Of a stretch of DNA of 64,000 nt, positions 1-9,361 are shown one piece after another. Within the stretch, counting starts at the first letter, position 1. The number at the start of each line of letters is the position of its first letter. Under the pieces are notes generated by a model. It made no database searches. It had not been told where the DNA came from and saw only the letters and a list, made by a program, of their open reading frames with translations. The stretch is from Cerasicoccus maritimus. GTDB lineage: Bacteria > Verrucomicrobiota > Verrucomicrobiia > Opitutales > Cerasicoccaceae. The DNA is taken from NCBI GenBank assembly GCA_031296935.1, contig JAVDPD010000023.1:34674-98673 (forward strand), read 5' to 3'. Made by a program: the position numbers and the translations under genes.

Positions 1-35
1 AACCAACATAATTTAATAACATAACATAAAAGGCA

Positions 36-1589
36 ATGGCCATCGACCCTAAATTATTGGAAGACCTGAAAAAGCGCCGTGAGACTGCCGCCAACGCTGG
101 TGGCAAAGAGAAGCTCGCCAAGCGCAAGGACAAAGGTCAAATGTCCGCCCGCGAACGCCTGCTGTACTTCTTTGAAGACGGCACTTTCCAGGAGTTCGGG
201 ATGCACGCGCAGCACACCTGCCACCGCTTCGGCCTGGCCGACAAGTCCCTACCCTACGACGGCGTCGTCTGCGGCACCGGCTACGTCAACGGCCGCCCGG
301 TCGCTGCATTTAGCCAGGACTTCACGGTGGGCGGCGGCGCAGTTGGCCGCATCCACGCCAAGAAAATTTGCGACCTCATGGAGTACGCCCACGAAGCCGG
401 CATTCCGGTGGTTGGGGTCAATGACTCCGGCGGCGCACGCATCCAGGAAGGCGTCGACTCCCTCTCCGGCTACGGCCAAGTGTTCTTTAAGAATGTTTAC
501 CTCTCCGGCGTGGTGCCGCAGATCGCCGTCATCGCTGGCCCCTGCGCCGGTGGCGCCGCCTACTCCCCTGCCCTGACGGACTTCATCATCATGACGGCGA
601 CCAACGCCAACATGTTCATTTGCGGTCCCGACGTCATTAAAGCTGCGACTGGCGAAGTCGCCTCGCTTGAGCAATTCGCCTCGGCAGCCGCCCACGCCTC
701 TGTCAGCGGTAACATCCACCTGATCGCCGAAGACGACAAGCACGCCATGGAGCTTGCCTCCGAGCTGCTCAGCTACCTGCCCAACAACAACATTTCCGAT
801 CCGCCTCACGACCTCGATGTGGACATCGACTTGGGCAAGGATACCGGCATGAACGAGCTCGTTCCGGCTAGCCCGAAAGAGCCGCTCGACGCCCTGGAGG
901 TCATTAATCGCCTCGTCGATAATGGCGACTTCTTCGAAATCCAGCCAGACTTCGCCAAGAGCATCATCGTGGGCTTCGCCCGCATCTGCGGCGTAGTCGT
1001 CGGCATCATCGCCAACCAACCCAAGGTCAAGGCCGGCACGCTGGACATCGACAGCTCGGACAAGGGTGCCCGCTTCATCCGCACCTGCAACATTTACAAC
1101 ATCCCGATCGTCAACCTCGTGGACGTGCCCGGCTTCATGCCCGGTCTGGCCCAGGAGCGCGGCGGCATCATCCGCCACGGCGCAAAGATGCTCTTCTCCT
1201 ACGCCGCAGCCACGGTGCCGAAGATCACCCTGATCATGCGCAAGGCCTACGGCGGCGCTTACCTGGCCATGTGCTCCGCAGATATGGGCGCAGACCTCGT
1301 TTACGCCTGGCCGACTGCGGAAATCGCCGTCATGGGTGGTGAAGGTGCCGTCAAGGTGCTCTTCCGCAACCAGATCAAGGGCGCAGACGACCCCGTCGCC
1401 AAGACCAAGGAGTTGGTCGCCGAATACCAGGGCGAGTTCGCCTCCCCGTATCAGGCCGCATCCAACGCCATGATCACCGACGTCATCGAACCTTCGGAAA
1501 CCCGCGCTACCATCGCCCTTGCCCTGCGCAAGACGCTCTCCAAGCGCGACACCCGCCCGCCCAAGAAGCACGGTAACATCCCACTATAA
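36..1589 (+). CDS. mmdA: Methylmalonyl-CoA decarboxylase alpha subunit (carboxyltransferase)
   Basis: The 517-residue protein is a biotin-dependent carboxyltransferase of the propionyl-CoA carboxylase beta / MmdA family. It moves the carboxyl group of methylmalonyl-CoA onto the biotin of the carrier subunit, releasing propionyl-CoA. Both acyl-CoA and carboxybiotin site signatures are visible: NDSGGARIQEG at about residues 129-139, GPCAGGAAYSPAL at 168-180, and in the C-terminal half PGFMPGLAQERGG and RKAYGGAYLAM. Length is normal. It opens an operon with delta, gamma and beta subunits, which favours a Na+-pumping decarboxylase over a biotin-carboxylase-dependent propionyl-CoA carboxylase. The start is the ATG at 36, so nearly all upstream regulation lies outside the window. 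Another acyl-CoA substrate cannot be excluded. Confidence 0.88.
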   Translation: MAIDPKLLEDLKKRRETAANAGGKEKLAKRKDKGQMSARERLLYFFEDGTFQEFGMHAQHTCHRFGLADKSLPYDGVVCGTGYVNGRPVAAFSQDFTVGGGAVGRIHAKKICDLMEYAHEAGIPVVGVNDSGGARIQEGVDSLSGYGQVFFKNVYLSGVVPQIAVIAGPCAGGAAYSPALTDFIIMTATNANMFICGPDVIKAATGEVASLEQFASAAAHASVSGNIHLIAEDDKHAMELASELLSYLPNNNISDPPHDLDVDIDLGKDTGMNELVPASPKEPLDALEVINRLVDNGDFFEIQPDFAKSIIVGFARICGVVVGIIANQPKVKAGTLDIDSSDKGARFIRTCNIYNIPIVNLVDVPGFMPGLAQERGGIIRHGAKMLFSYAAATVPKITLIMRKAYGGAYLAMCSADMGADLVYAWPTAEIAVMGGEGAVKVLFRNQIKGADDPVAKTKELVAEYQGEFASPYQAASNAMITDVIEPSETRATIALALRKTLSKRDTRPPKKHGNIPL

Positions 1590-1596
1590 GCGAACG

Positions 1597-1980
1597 ATGT
1601 CCCTACCAGCCATACTCGCGTTCATGCCGGCCCACCCGACCATGGCGCACAACATCAAGTTCATCGTCTTTGGCTTTGCCTTCGTGATCATCGTCCTGCT
1701 GACGCTGGCGGCGATCACCCAGCTCGTGGGGCTGGCCTTTAAACAACCGGAAAAGCCGAAACCGGCCCCGGTTGCCAAGGCCCCGGCTCCCGCTGCGGAA
1801 GCCGCACCGGTCCCAGCCGAGGACGAAATGGATTCCGCGCTGACCGCCGTGATCGTCGCTGCCGCCGTGCACGCCGTGATCGGGGATCAGCCGCACCGCA
1901 TCCTGAGCATCCGCCCGAGCCAATCCGGCTGGGCCCAGGAAGGCCGCCGCCAAATCTTCTCTTCACACTCCGTTCGCTAA
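1597..1980 (+). CDS. mmdD: Na+-pumping decarboxylase delta/gamma-type small membrane subunit (OadG family)
   Basis: This small protein (127 residues from the ATG at 1597) has one N-terminal membrane helix (about FIVFGFAFVIIVLLTLAAIT), an Ala/Pro-rich linker and a short C-terminal tail, the architecture of OadG/MmdD subunits that assemble the carboxyltransferase onto the membrane beta subunit. A longer in-frame reading from 1519 would overlap mmdA by 71 bases, so the ATG at 1597, seven bases past the mmdA stop, was chosen. ATG 1624 is an alternative. It lies between mmdA and the biotin carrier exactly where MmdD sits in Veillonella-type operons. The C-terminal ILSIRPSQSGWAQEGRRQIF is reminiscent of the conserved tail of this family. 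Confidence 0.75.
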   Translation: MSLPAILAFMPAHPTMAHNIKFIVFGFAFVIIVLLTLAAITQLVGLAFKQPEKPKPAPVAKAPAPAAEAAPVPAEDEMDSALTAVIVAAAVHAVIGDQPHRILSIRPSQSGWAQEGRRQIFSSHSVR

Positions 1981-2017
1981 CTTAATTTTTCTCTTAAACC
2001 TAATTTTCTCACTCATC

Positions 2018-2422
2018 ATGAAACGCTTAAAAATCACCGTTGAAGGCAAAACCTACGAAGTCGAGGTCGAGATGCTCGATGACGACGGCCAACCCATGAC
2101 TTCCGCTCCGGCCGCCAAGCGCGCTGCTCCGCGCCGCGCCGCTGCCGCTGCAGCCCCGGCCGCCGCACCGGTTCCCAAGCCCGCTGCCGCCGCCCCGGCC
2201 GCAGGTGCCGCTGGCGATGTGCCCAGCCCGCTGTCTGCAGTGGTGGTTTCGATCGACGTCCAGGTTGGACAGAAGGTGAACGCTGGCGACCAGTTGATCA
2301 CGCTGGAAGCGATGAAGATGAACACCATGGTGAATGCTCCGGCAGCTGGCACGGTGACCGCCGTCCACGTGAAGCCGGGTGACGCCGTTGAGGAAGGCCA
2401 AGGCCTGATCACCGTCGCCTGA
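2018..2422 (+). CDS. mmdC: Biotin carboxyl carrier subunit of the decarboxylase
   Basis: The 134-residue protein has a short N-terminal beta segment (KITVEGKTYEVEVE), an Ala/Pro-rich flexible linker at about 28-70, and a C-terminal biotinyl domain. The biotinylation motif EAMKM gives Lys100 as the biotin attachment site, 34 residues from the C terminus as is usual. It shuttles the carboxyl group from MmdA to the membrane beta subunit, where decarboxylation drives Na+ export. It lies 37 bases after mmdD and 22 bases before mmdB in the same operon. Confidence 0.9.
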   Translation: MKRLKITVEGKTYEVEVEMLDDDGQPMTSAPAAKRAAPRRAAAAAAPAAAPVPKPAAAAPAAGAAGDVPSPLSAVVVSIDVQVGQKVNAGDQLITLEAMKMNTMVNAPAAGTVTAVHVKPGDAVEEGQGLITVA

Positions 2423-2429
2423 TCCCCCC

Positions 2430-2438
2430 AAAGGAGGT
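2430..2438 (+). promoter_or_regulatory. Strong Shine-Dalgarno of mmdB
   Basis: AAAGGAGGT lies six bases before the mmdB ATG. It is an almost full anti-16S match, noteworthy because most genes here show weak or no such site; it supports the start and suggests high translation of the membrane subunit. Confidence 0.8.
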
Positions 2439-2444
2439 AATTCC

Positions 2445-3965
2445 ATGGATTTCACCGAACTATTCGAGCTAACCGGCTTCGCCGCCCTGAACTGGCAAAT
2501 GCTAGTGATGTGGGTCGTGGTGGCTGTGTTACTTTACCTGGCGGTGTTTAAGGAGTTCGAGCCACTGTTGCTCGTGCCCATCGCCTTTGGCGCTCTGCTG
2601 GCCAATTTGCCCACCAAAAACATGGTCAACGCCCCTCCCGGGGAGATCCTGAGCCCCGTTGCGGGCGTGGTGGTCGCCGCGTATGGCGAAACAGGCCAAA
2701 CCATTGAAATGCCCGCCACCGAGCGGCAACGTCCCAGCCACCTGACCAAATACAGCGTGGAAGGCATCAAGGAACTGTTTGCCGAAGAAAACCTGCTCTA
2801 CGGAGAAGGCCGCCAAACGCTCCTGTATGTCATCCGCCCTACCAACGCCAGCCATTCCGGCGCGGAGCCCGTGTCCGCACAGGCAGCGTGGCTCGACTCG
2901 GAAGAAACCGTTACAATCAACAACGACGATTACCTGATCTGGGCCAAAGCCTCGGGCAGTGTTTCCCAAGCCTTTGTCAGCGCAGGTGACACCGTAGCAG
3001 CCGGTCAACCCCTGATGCGCGTTTATGCGGACCACAGTGGCGGCCTCTTCCACTACATCTCCCTCGGCGTTGTGCTGGAGCTCTTCCCGCCGCTGATCTT
3101 CCTCGGCGTGGGCGCCCTGACGGATTTCGGCCCACTGATCGCCAACCCCCGCACCCTGCTCCTCGGCGCAGCTGCCCAGTTCGGCGTGTTCGCCACCTAC
3201 CTGGGCGCAATTTCCTCCGGCTTGTTCACGAGCTATGAGGCTGCCGCAATCGGGATTATCGGGGGCGCAGACGGCCCGACATCGATCTTCCTCGCCAACG
3301 CTCTGGCCCCCGACTTGATGGCTCCCATCGCGGTTGCGGCCTACAGCTACATGGCGCTCGTGCCGGTCATCCAGCCCCCCATCATGCGGGCCTTGACCAC
3401 CGAGAAGGAACGCAAGATCCGCATGAAGAGCCTCCGCAAGGTTGGCCGCCTCGAAAAGCTGATCTTCGCCCTGATCGTCACGATCTTCTGCATCCTGGTT
3501 GCTCCCGACGCCTCGCCGCTGATCGGCATGCTCCTGCTCGGCAACTTCCTGCGCGAGTGTGGCGTAACTCAGCGCCTCTCGAAAGCCGCCCAGAATGAGC
3601 TGATCAACATTGTCACGATCTTCCTCGGAACGAGCGTGGGCATCACCATGACCGGCGACCGCTTCCTGAAGGCGGAAACCCTGATGATCCTTGCCCTCGG
3701 TGTCGTGGCCTTCAGCATCGCAACGGCCTCCGGCCTGTTGATGGCGAAGCTCATGAACCTCTTCAGCAAGAACAAGATCAACCCGCTTATCGGCTCGGCC
3801 GGTGTATCCGCTGTTCCGATGGCGGCCCGCGTCAGCCAGGTGGAAGGTCAGAAGGCCGACTCCAGCAACTTCCTGCTCATGCACGCCATGGGCCCCAACG
3901 TGGCCGGCGTCATCGGCACAGCTCTGGCCGCCGGTTACTTCATGGCGATCTTCGCCGGTCACTAA
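2445..3965 (+). CDS. mmdB: Na+-transporting decarboxylase beta subunit with inserted lipoyl-like segment
   Basis: The 506-residue multi-spanning protein decarboxylates carboxybiotin and exports Na+. Family signatures include an N-terminal helix followed by EPLLLVPIAFGALLANLP, then FPPLIFLGVGALTDFGPL (Asp near 227) and GIIGGADGPTSIFLAN. The usual protein is roughly 370-430 residues. Here about 140 extra residues (about 61-198) separate the first helix pair from the core. The insert contains GEILSPVAGVVV near 66-77 and ASGSVSQAFVSAGDTVAAGQ near 169-188, which resemble the two halves of a biotinyl/lipoyl barrel without an acceptor lysine motif. It closes the mmdADCB block; a TATAAT box lies downstream before the CoA-transferase gene. 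Confidence 0.87.
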   Translation: MDFTELFELTGFAALNWQMLVMWVVVAVLLYLAVFKEFEPLLLVPIAFGALLANLPTKNMVNAPPGEILSPVAGVVVAAYGETGQTIEMPATERQRPSHLTKYSVEGIKELFAEENLLYGEGRQTLLYVIRPTNASHSGAEPVSAQAAWLDSEETVTINNDDYLIWAKASGSVSQAFVSAGDTVAAGQPLMRVYADHSGGLFHYISLGVVLELFPPLIFLGVGALTDFGPLIANPRTLLLGAAAQFGVFATYLGAISSGLFTSYEAAAIGIIGGADGPTSIFLANALAPDLMAPIAVAAYSYMALVPVIQPPIMRALTTEKERKIRMKSLRKVGRLEKLIFALIVTIFCILVAPDASPLIGMLLLGNFLRECGVTQRLSKAAQNELINIVTIFLGTSVGITMTGDRFLKAETLMILALGVVAFSIATASGLLMAKLMNLFSKNKINPLIGSAGVSAVPMAARVSQVEGQKADSSNFLLMHAMGPNVAGVIGTALAAGYFMAIFAGH

Positions 3966-3995
3966 TTGACCAATTTGTCAGCGCACTATACTTCT

Positions 3996-4001
3996 TATAA
4001 T
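3996..4001 (+). promoter_or_regulatory. Possible -10 box upstream of the CoA-transferase gene
   Basis: A perfect TATAAT lies 34 bases before the ATG at 4036, in an AT-rich 70-base gap. No good -35 box lies at the right distance: TTGACC at 3966 is 24 bases upstream, and pairs better with TATACT at 3987 (15-base spacer). The transferase may therefore have its own promoter besides operon read-through. Confidence 0.35.
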
Positions 4002-4035
4002 TCAGCATCACACAGCTATAAATATCTAAATTCGC

Positions 4036-5547
4036 ATGAGCACCATGACGGCAATTCCCGAATTAACAGCAGCAGAAGCTGCGGCTCTCATCTCTGACGG
4101 CGACACCATTGGCTTCAGCGGGTTCACCCCCGCTGGCGCAGCCAAGGCCATTCCCCGCGCTCTCGCCGAGCGCGCCAAGGCCGAGCACGAAGCAGGTCGT
4201 CCGTTTAAGATCGGTGTAGTAACTGGCGCATCCACCGGCGACTCGCTCGACGGTGAACTCGCCCGCGCAGAAGCCGTTGCCTGGCGCACGCCTTACCAAT
4301 CGGACAAATACCTCCGCAAGGCGATCAACGCCAACCAGACCCGCTTCTTCGACATGCACTTGTCGATGCTGCCCCAGAACGTCCGCTACGGATTCCTGGG
4401 CAAGTTCAAGTTTGCCGTGGTCGAAGCCTGCGACGTCACCGAAGACGGCGAGATCGTCCTGAGCACCTCAGTCGGCGCCTCCCCCACCTTCTGCAACGTG
4501 GCGGACAAGATCCTCATCGAAATCAATGAGCAGCACCCGAAGGAGCTCCGTGGCCTGCACGACATCTATGAGCCGAAGGATCCGCCTCACCGCGAAGCCA
4601 TCCCGGTCAACAGCAGTAGCGAACGCATCGGCTCGGAAGTGCTCAAGGTCGACCCTGCGAAGATTGCCGGCATCGTCCGCACCAACCTGCCCGACGAAAC
4701 CGGCGGCTTCAAGGCTCCGGATCCCGTCACCCTGAAGATCGGTGAAAACGTCGCCCGCTTCCTGGCCGACGAGCTCAAGGCTGGCCGCATTCCGGAAGAC
4801 TTCCTGCCGATTCAGTCCGGCGTGGGCAACATTGCCAACGCGGTCCTCGGCGCGATGGGCAGCAACCCGGACATCCCTCCCTTCGAAATGTATTCCGAAG
4901 TGATTCAGGACTCCGTGGTCGACCTGATGAAGAGCGGCGCCGTCAAGTTCGGTAGCGCAACTTCACTCACGCTCAGCCCGCCCGTCCTGAAGGAAGTTTA
5001 CGAGAACCTCGAGTTCTACAAGGAGCGCGTGATGCTCCGCCCGCAGGAAATTTCCAACCACCCGGAAATCGTCCGCCGCCTCGGCATCATCTCGATTAAC
5101 ACCGCGATCGAAGTCGATATCTTCGGCAACGTGAACAGCACACACGTCATGGGCAAGGACCTCATGAACGGCATCGGCGGCTCGGGCGACTTCACCCGCA
5201 ACGCTTTCATCTCGATCTTCACCTGCCCGTCAGTCGCCAAGGGCGGCGCCATCAGCACCATCGTGCCGCTGGTCAGCCACCTCGACCACAGCGAACACAG
5301 CGTGCAGATCGTCATCACTGAGCAAGGCATCGCCGACCTCCGTGGCAAAGACCCGCATGAGCGCGCCAAAGCGATTATCGAAAACTGCGCCAACCCGGAA
5401 TACCGCGACATGCTCAATCATTATTTGGACTCCGTCAAAGACGGGCACACCCCACAGAGTCTCGGTGATGCTTACAGCATGCACCAAGCATTCCTCCAGA
5501 GCGGTAACATGCAAAACGTATCATGGTCCTGTGACTCACAGGAATGA
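4036..5547 (+). CDS. Succinate/propionyl-CoA (acetate) CoA-transferase
   Basis: The 503-residue protein belongs to the acetyl-CoA hydrolase/transferase family (Cat1/ScpC/AarC type). Visible landmarks are SEVIQDSVVDLM, whose Glu288 aligns with the catalytic glutamate of this family, GIGGSGDFTRNAF, which matches the conserved CoA-loop motif, and ITEQGIADLRG. Next to mmdADCB it most likely transfers CoA from propionyl-CoA to succinate, closing the succinate-to-propionate cycle; an acetate-specific role is the main alternative. The start is the ATG at 4036. An intrinsic terminator follows at 5633. Confidence 0.85.
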   Translation: MSTMTAIPELTAAEAAALISDGDTIGFSGFTPAGAAKAIPRALAERAKAEHEAGRPFKIGVVTGASTGDSLDGELARAEAVAWRTPYQSDKYLRKAINANQTRFFDMHLSMLPQNVRYGFLGKFKFAVVEACDVTEDGEIVLSTSVGASPTFCNVADKILIEINEQHPKELRGLHDIYEPKDPPHREAIPVNSSSERIGSEVLKVDPAKIAGIVRTNLPDETGGFKAPDPVTLKIGENVARFLADELKAGRIPEDFLPIQSGVGNIANAVLGAMGSNPDIPPFEMYSEVIQDSVVDLMKSGAVKFGSATSLTLSPPVLKEVYENLEFYKERVMLRPQEISNHPEIVRRLGIISINTAIEVDIFGNVNSTHVMGKDLMNGIGGSGDFTRNAFISIFTCPSVAKGGAISTIVPLVSHLDHSEHSVQIVITEQGIADLRGKDPHERAKAIIENCANPEYRDMLNHYLDSVKDGHTPQSLGDAYSMHQAFLQSGNMQNVSWSCDSQE

Positions 5548-5600
5548 GCGTTTTTCCTTAGCGAACATGGAACTGCCAGAGATGGAGGTTTTCTAAAGAT

Positions 5601-5670
5601 ACAATAGTAGAGTAGTAGCAGTAGTAGAGTGGACCGGCTCAGCCCCAATAGGCTGAGCCGGTTATTTTTT
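5601..5670 (+). terminator. TAG-repeat tract plus intrinsic terminator, copy 1
   Basis: A run of TAG/CAG triplets at 5605-5629 leads into a 12-bp stem, ACCGGCTCAGCC (5633-5644) with GGCTGAGCCGGT (5651-5662), followed by TATTTTTT. It ends the decarboxylase/CoA-transferase unit. A near copy with the same triplet tract is found at 9362-9431 on the other side of the beta-helix gene. Confidence 0.85.
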
Positions 5671-5815
5671 GGGCAATTCACCCGATAGGAATATAGATCA
5701 AGCAATGTATCTATTGTTAGATATCATAAAAAACCATTGACACACCGGCCTCGCACTGGCACTTGGATAAGTCGATTCTACCCCGAATCAACCCCCATCA
5801 AGGAATCCATCCCCT

Positions 5816-8800
5816 ATGAGAAAAGACCCGCTTGCCGCGAACGCTGCGTACGGTGTTTTGCGTCTAAGAATACCCTCCCTCGCGCTGCTTGCCGGCGCTG
5901 CCCTCTCGATACCCTCCTCCCTCTTCGCCGCCCAATTCGATATTGCGGCCGAGACCACCGATAACGAAATCTACTCCGACAGCACCCAGAAAAGCTGGCC
6001 CTACAACTCCACGGTGCGCACCGGTAACGGCAACACTACAGCCGGACAACAATCCACGCACGTCATCCCATTTGCGTTGCCCACGATTCCCAGTGGCGAG
6101 GAAGTCACCGCCGCCAGCTTGTCCATTAATCTGCAAGGCTGGCACAACTACGGCGCAAACCTCACCAACATAGACGTTTACGGCCTCGAAACAACACAGA
6201 GCTCCAGCTCCACGCTCATTGCCCACTATGTGGACGGCGCAAACCCGTCGTCCAACTCCGACGCGACACTCGTTAGCTCAGATCTGCTGACGCCGGCCGA
6301 TATCGACACGACTGCCGCATCTTCCCAAACGATTGCCAAGACCTCCGGCGACTTCGCCAACTTCATCCAAGGCCTCTACGACAACGGCGCGCAGCCAGGT
6401 GAATACGTCTTCCTCGTCCTCACGCACGACAGCACGCTTTCGGGCCAAAATTACTACCTGGTCAGCAGCGGCGATGCATCCAGCTACCCGGTTCCCGAGC
6501 TCAGCATCACCACCTCCGCCATCCAGCCCACCACGCGCACCGTCACCACGACTGTTCACGCCGAAGACCGCGTGATGCTGGCTGACTTCACGACCCGCTG
6601 GGTTGGTGATGACGACGCCCGCGTCGGTCATGGCTACAGTGCTTCACAATCATCCGCCTACGTAATGCCCGTTCAACTGCCCACGCTCAATGCGGGCGAA
6701 TCCATCCAGTCCGCCGAGCTGACCATCAACCTAGAAGCATGGAATAACTACAACAACGTGCTGAACGACATCGACTTGTTCGGCATCTACGTGACCAACG
6801 CCAGCCCCGTCGTCAACGACAGCGACTACTTCGTGGACGGTGCCAATGCTGGCTCTTACCCACTGGCTGACCTGATCTCAGATGGCCTTGCAACCCCGGC
6901 GGACATCAATACCACCGCCGGCTCCGGCCAGACGATCACCAAGGTCAGCGTCGACATCGGCTCCTTCTTCCAGGACTTATACGACGGTGGCGCGAGCGCG
7001 GGCGACTACGCCTTCCTGACCATCAGCCACGACGTCTCGATCAGCCTACAGCGCTACTACGACTTCAGCACGGCCGACAGTGCCGAGGCTCCCAGCGTCG
7101 AGTTTACTATCGTTACCGACGCCGGTGACGGCCTCCCCGATGGCCCCAAACTCTGGGTGGATGACGACGCAGCCTCCGGCGGAGATGGCTCAGAGGCCAC
7201 GCCCTACGACACGATCCAAGCCGCAGTCAACGCCGCCGTTGCAGGAGACGTAATCGTCGTCAAAGACGGAACCTACACCGAGCAGGTCGACATTACGCAG
7301 TATTACTCGTCACCCATAACGATCATTGCCGAGCCCGGCGCCAGCCCGATCGTGACGGGCCAGGACCCGCTGAGCGGCTGGACCGGACCTGACGCCAACG
7401 GCGTTTACACGCTGGATGTCGCCGACATCGTGGAGCACCTCTATGTCCGCGACAAGCCGATGCCGATGGCCCGATGGCCCAAGCGCAATGACCCGTGGCT
7501 CGAAGTCATCAGCTTCGATGAAAGTGCTGAAACGCTGACCTATGCAGACACCCTGCCGCCGATTTCCGGCGTCACCAGCGACGTGGGAGACCTCGCCATT
7601 GCAATGTTTACGAGCTACGATGCTCGGATCGAGATTTTCGAGCCCATCGCTATCTCCGGCTCCAATCCCGTGACGGTCACCTTCGACTCTATGACGAATA
7701 ATGACCCGCAGTATGTATATTTTTACAATCACCCGGATCTCATCAGCGAGCCCGGCGAGTGGGCCATGGAGCGCCTGGCCAACAACGAGACCCGGCTCTA
7801 CTTCAAGCCCGTCAACTCTGCCGACTTGAACGAAACAACGTACACCAACCGCAGCCGTGGCTTTGATATTTCGGGCTCCGGCACAGTGGGCAATGTAGTG
7901 GTTAGCGGCTTCATTATCAAGGGCTTCAAGTATTTTGGCGTGTTCGCCTACGCAGGTGAAAACATCACCGTGGAAGACTGTCTCATCTACAACAATGCCT
8001 ACGAAGTCTGGGGCAATGGCGTTGGCGGCATTGGCATTTATCTGAAAAACTGCGACGTCGGTCCGGTCAATATCCGCCGCTGCCTGATCACGCAAAACGG
8101 CACCGGCTTAAGCCTCTACAATAATAACAACGTGACCATCGACATGTGCGAAGTCGTCGACAATCACAACGACGGTTTCTTCCAGCAGTGCGCCAACTCC
8201 AGCACACCGATCACCGGAGTCACCATCTCCAACAGCTACTTCCACAATCACCTGTATCTCGCCCATCCGGACAACATGCAGTTTGCGCTCGGACCGACGA
8301 CGATGACGTTTGACAGCGTCCTCGCGGAAATCGCTGGCCAGAACCTGATGGACCGCGACGGCGTAGACTGTGTCATCACGAACTCCGTCATGATCGGCTC
8401 CATCGCGCGTAGTATTCAAATGCTCGAAGGCGACAGCTGGTATATGGATAAAAGCACGGTGGGCCTTTCGCGCTACAGCGCAGTAGCCCTGAGCTCACCC
8501 GGCACCCACCTGCAGGAGAATATTATCTACGGAAATTATACGCTGGAAAGCCCTACTACCCCGGCCGACTTCACCGCAGACTACAACATGTTTGAGTTTA
8601 CCCATAATTGGCGACACCACATCCTCAACTACAACAACGGCGTCTACTACAGCTACGACACCATCGCTGGACTCTACGCGGCGACGGGCTTAGAGGAGCA
8701 CAGCCAAGTCGCTAACCCGCTATTAACGAATGTGCCTGTCCTCATTGCCGAAGTGGTGGGCTTTGGCCTCAGCACCACCAGTGTGCTCAAGCTCGATGGC

Positions 8801-9193
8801 TACCCTGACACCCTCAGCGCCTCGTTCGCCGTTGGTGACTACGTGGAAATCAACAGCGATGGCGTCGTCCGCCAGATCACGGCGATGAACACCGGCAACG
8901 ACACCATCACCATCTCGCCGACCCTCCCACAGACGCCCTACCGTCACTCGGTAATCTACAACTGGGGCAGCAACTCGAACTTCGCGCTCGATACCCTGCC
9001 CGCCTCTGGCAGCCCGGCTCTGACCGCCGGCCCCGCAGGCTCGGTCATCGGCTCTACCATCAACGTCGCGAACTACCGTGCGGGCGATTTTGACGGCGAC
9101 GGCACGCGTGATTTGCCGGCTATTCCCACGAGCCTCAGCGAGACGTTCCCCTCCTACAACGAATTCGACTACCCCTGCGCGATTCCGTACTAA
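5816..9193 (+). CDS. Large secreted right-handed beta-helix protein with duplicated N-terminal domain
   Basis: This 1125-residue protein starts with a signal peptide (hydrophobic stretch LALLAGAALSIPSSLFAA near residues 22-39). Two tandem copies of a DNRLRE/CBM96-like beta domain follow, at about 40-205 and 210-430, sharing patterns such as the YVMPVQLPTLNAGESI / HVIPFALPTIPSGEEV pair and FxDLYDGGASAGDYAFL. From about 445, GGDGSEATPYDTIQAAVN opens a DUF1565/NosD-type parallel beta-helix carrying many short N-x-x-V repeats. A C-terminal DGDGTRDLP segment resembles dockerin-like or Ca2+-binding loops. Folds of this type are typical of polysaccharide lyases and adhesins, but no catalytic site can be assigned. 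There is no sorting signal, so it is probably exported to the periplasm or surface. It stands alone between two terminators. Confidence 0.75.
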   Translation: MRKDPLAANAAYGVLRLRIPSLALLAGAALSIPSSLFAAQFDIAAETTDNEIYSDSTQKSWPYNSTVRTGNGNTTAGQQSTHVIPFALPTIPSGEEVTAASLSINLQGWHNYGANLTNIDVYGLETTQSSSSTLIAHYVDGANPSSNSDATLVSSDLLTPADIDTTAASSQTIAKTSGDFANFIQGLYDNGAQPGEYVFLVLTHDSTLSGQNYYLVSSGDASSYPVPELSITTSAIQPTTRTVTTTVHAEDRVMLADFTTRWVGDDDARVGHGYSASQSSAYVMPVQLPTLNAGESIQSAELTINLEAWNNYNNVLNDIDLFGIYVTNASPVVNDSDYFVDGANAGSYPLADLISDGLATPADINTTAGSGQTITKVSVDIGSFFQDLYDGGASAGDYAFLTISHDVSISLQRYYDFSTADSAEAPSVEFTIVTDAGDGLPDGPKLWVDDDAASGGDGSEATPYDTIQAAVNAAVAGDVIVVKDGTYTEQVDITQYYSSPITIIAEPGASPIVTGQDPLSGWTGPDANGVYTLDVADIVEHLYVRDKPMPMARWPKRNDPWLEVISFDESAETLTYADTLPPISGVTSDVGDLAIAMFTSYDARIEIFEPIAISGSNPVTVTFDSMTNNDPQYVYFYNHPDLISEPGEWAMERLANNETRLYFKPVNSADLNETTYTNRSRGFDISGSGTVGNVVVSGFIIKGFKYFGVFAYAGENITVEDCLIYNNAYEVWGNGVGGIGIYLKNCDVGPVNIRRCLITQNGTGLSLYNNNNVTIDMCEVVDNHNDGFFQQCANSSTPITGVTISNSYFHNHLYLAHPDNMQFALGPTTMTFDSVLAEIAGQNLMDRDGVDCVITNSVMIGSIARSIQMLEGDSWYMDKSTVGLSRYSAVALSSPGTHLQENIIYGNYTLESPTTPADFTADYNMFEFTHNWRHHILNYNNGVYYSYDTIAGLYAATGLEEHSQVANPLLTNVPVLIAEVVGFGLSTTSVLKLDGYPDTLSASFAVGDYVEINSDGVVRQITAMNTGNDTITISPTLPQTPYRHSVIYNWGSNSNFALDTLPASGSPALTAGPAGSVIGSTINVANYRAGDFDGDGTRDLPAIPTSLSETFPSYNEFDYPCAIPY

Positions 9194-9220
9194 TTAAACT
9201 CAGATTCGTGATTTTTTCGA

Positions 9221-9248
9221 CGGCCGGGGCCCCAAACCCGGCCGTTTT
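9221..9248 (+). terminator. Intrinsic terminator of the beta-helix gene
   Basis: CGGCCGGG (9221-9228) pairs with CCCGGCCG (9237-9244), followed by TTTT. It lies 28 bases after the stop codon. A second short palindrome, AAACGGCCGTTTT, follows near 9297-9309. Confidence 0.75.
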
Positions 9249-9361
9249 GCGTGAAAGTCTGCGTTTCTAGACAGAAATCCCGAAAAAAAATGCCTTAAAC
9301 GGCCGTTTTAATAAAAAAATTCTGGAACTTCCTCAAAAACAGGCTTACTAATAATAACAGC

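Noticed and set aside
249-1571. 440-codon open frame antisense to mmdA
   Set aside because: It mirrors a well-conserved gene in GC-rich DNA and shows no family pattern; a shadow frame.
2529-3962. 477-codon open frame antisense to mmdB
   Set aside because: Composition is rich in His, Gly and Asp as expected for antisense of a membrane protein gene; no domain.
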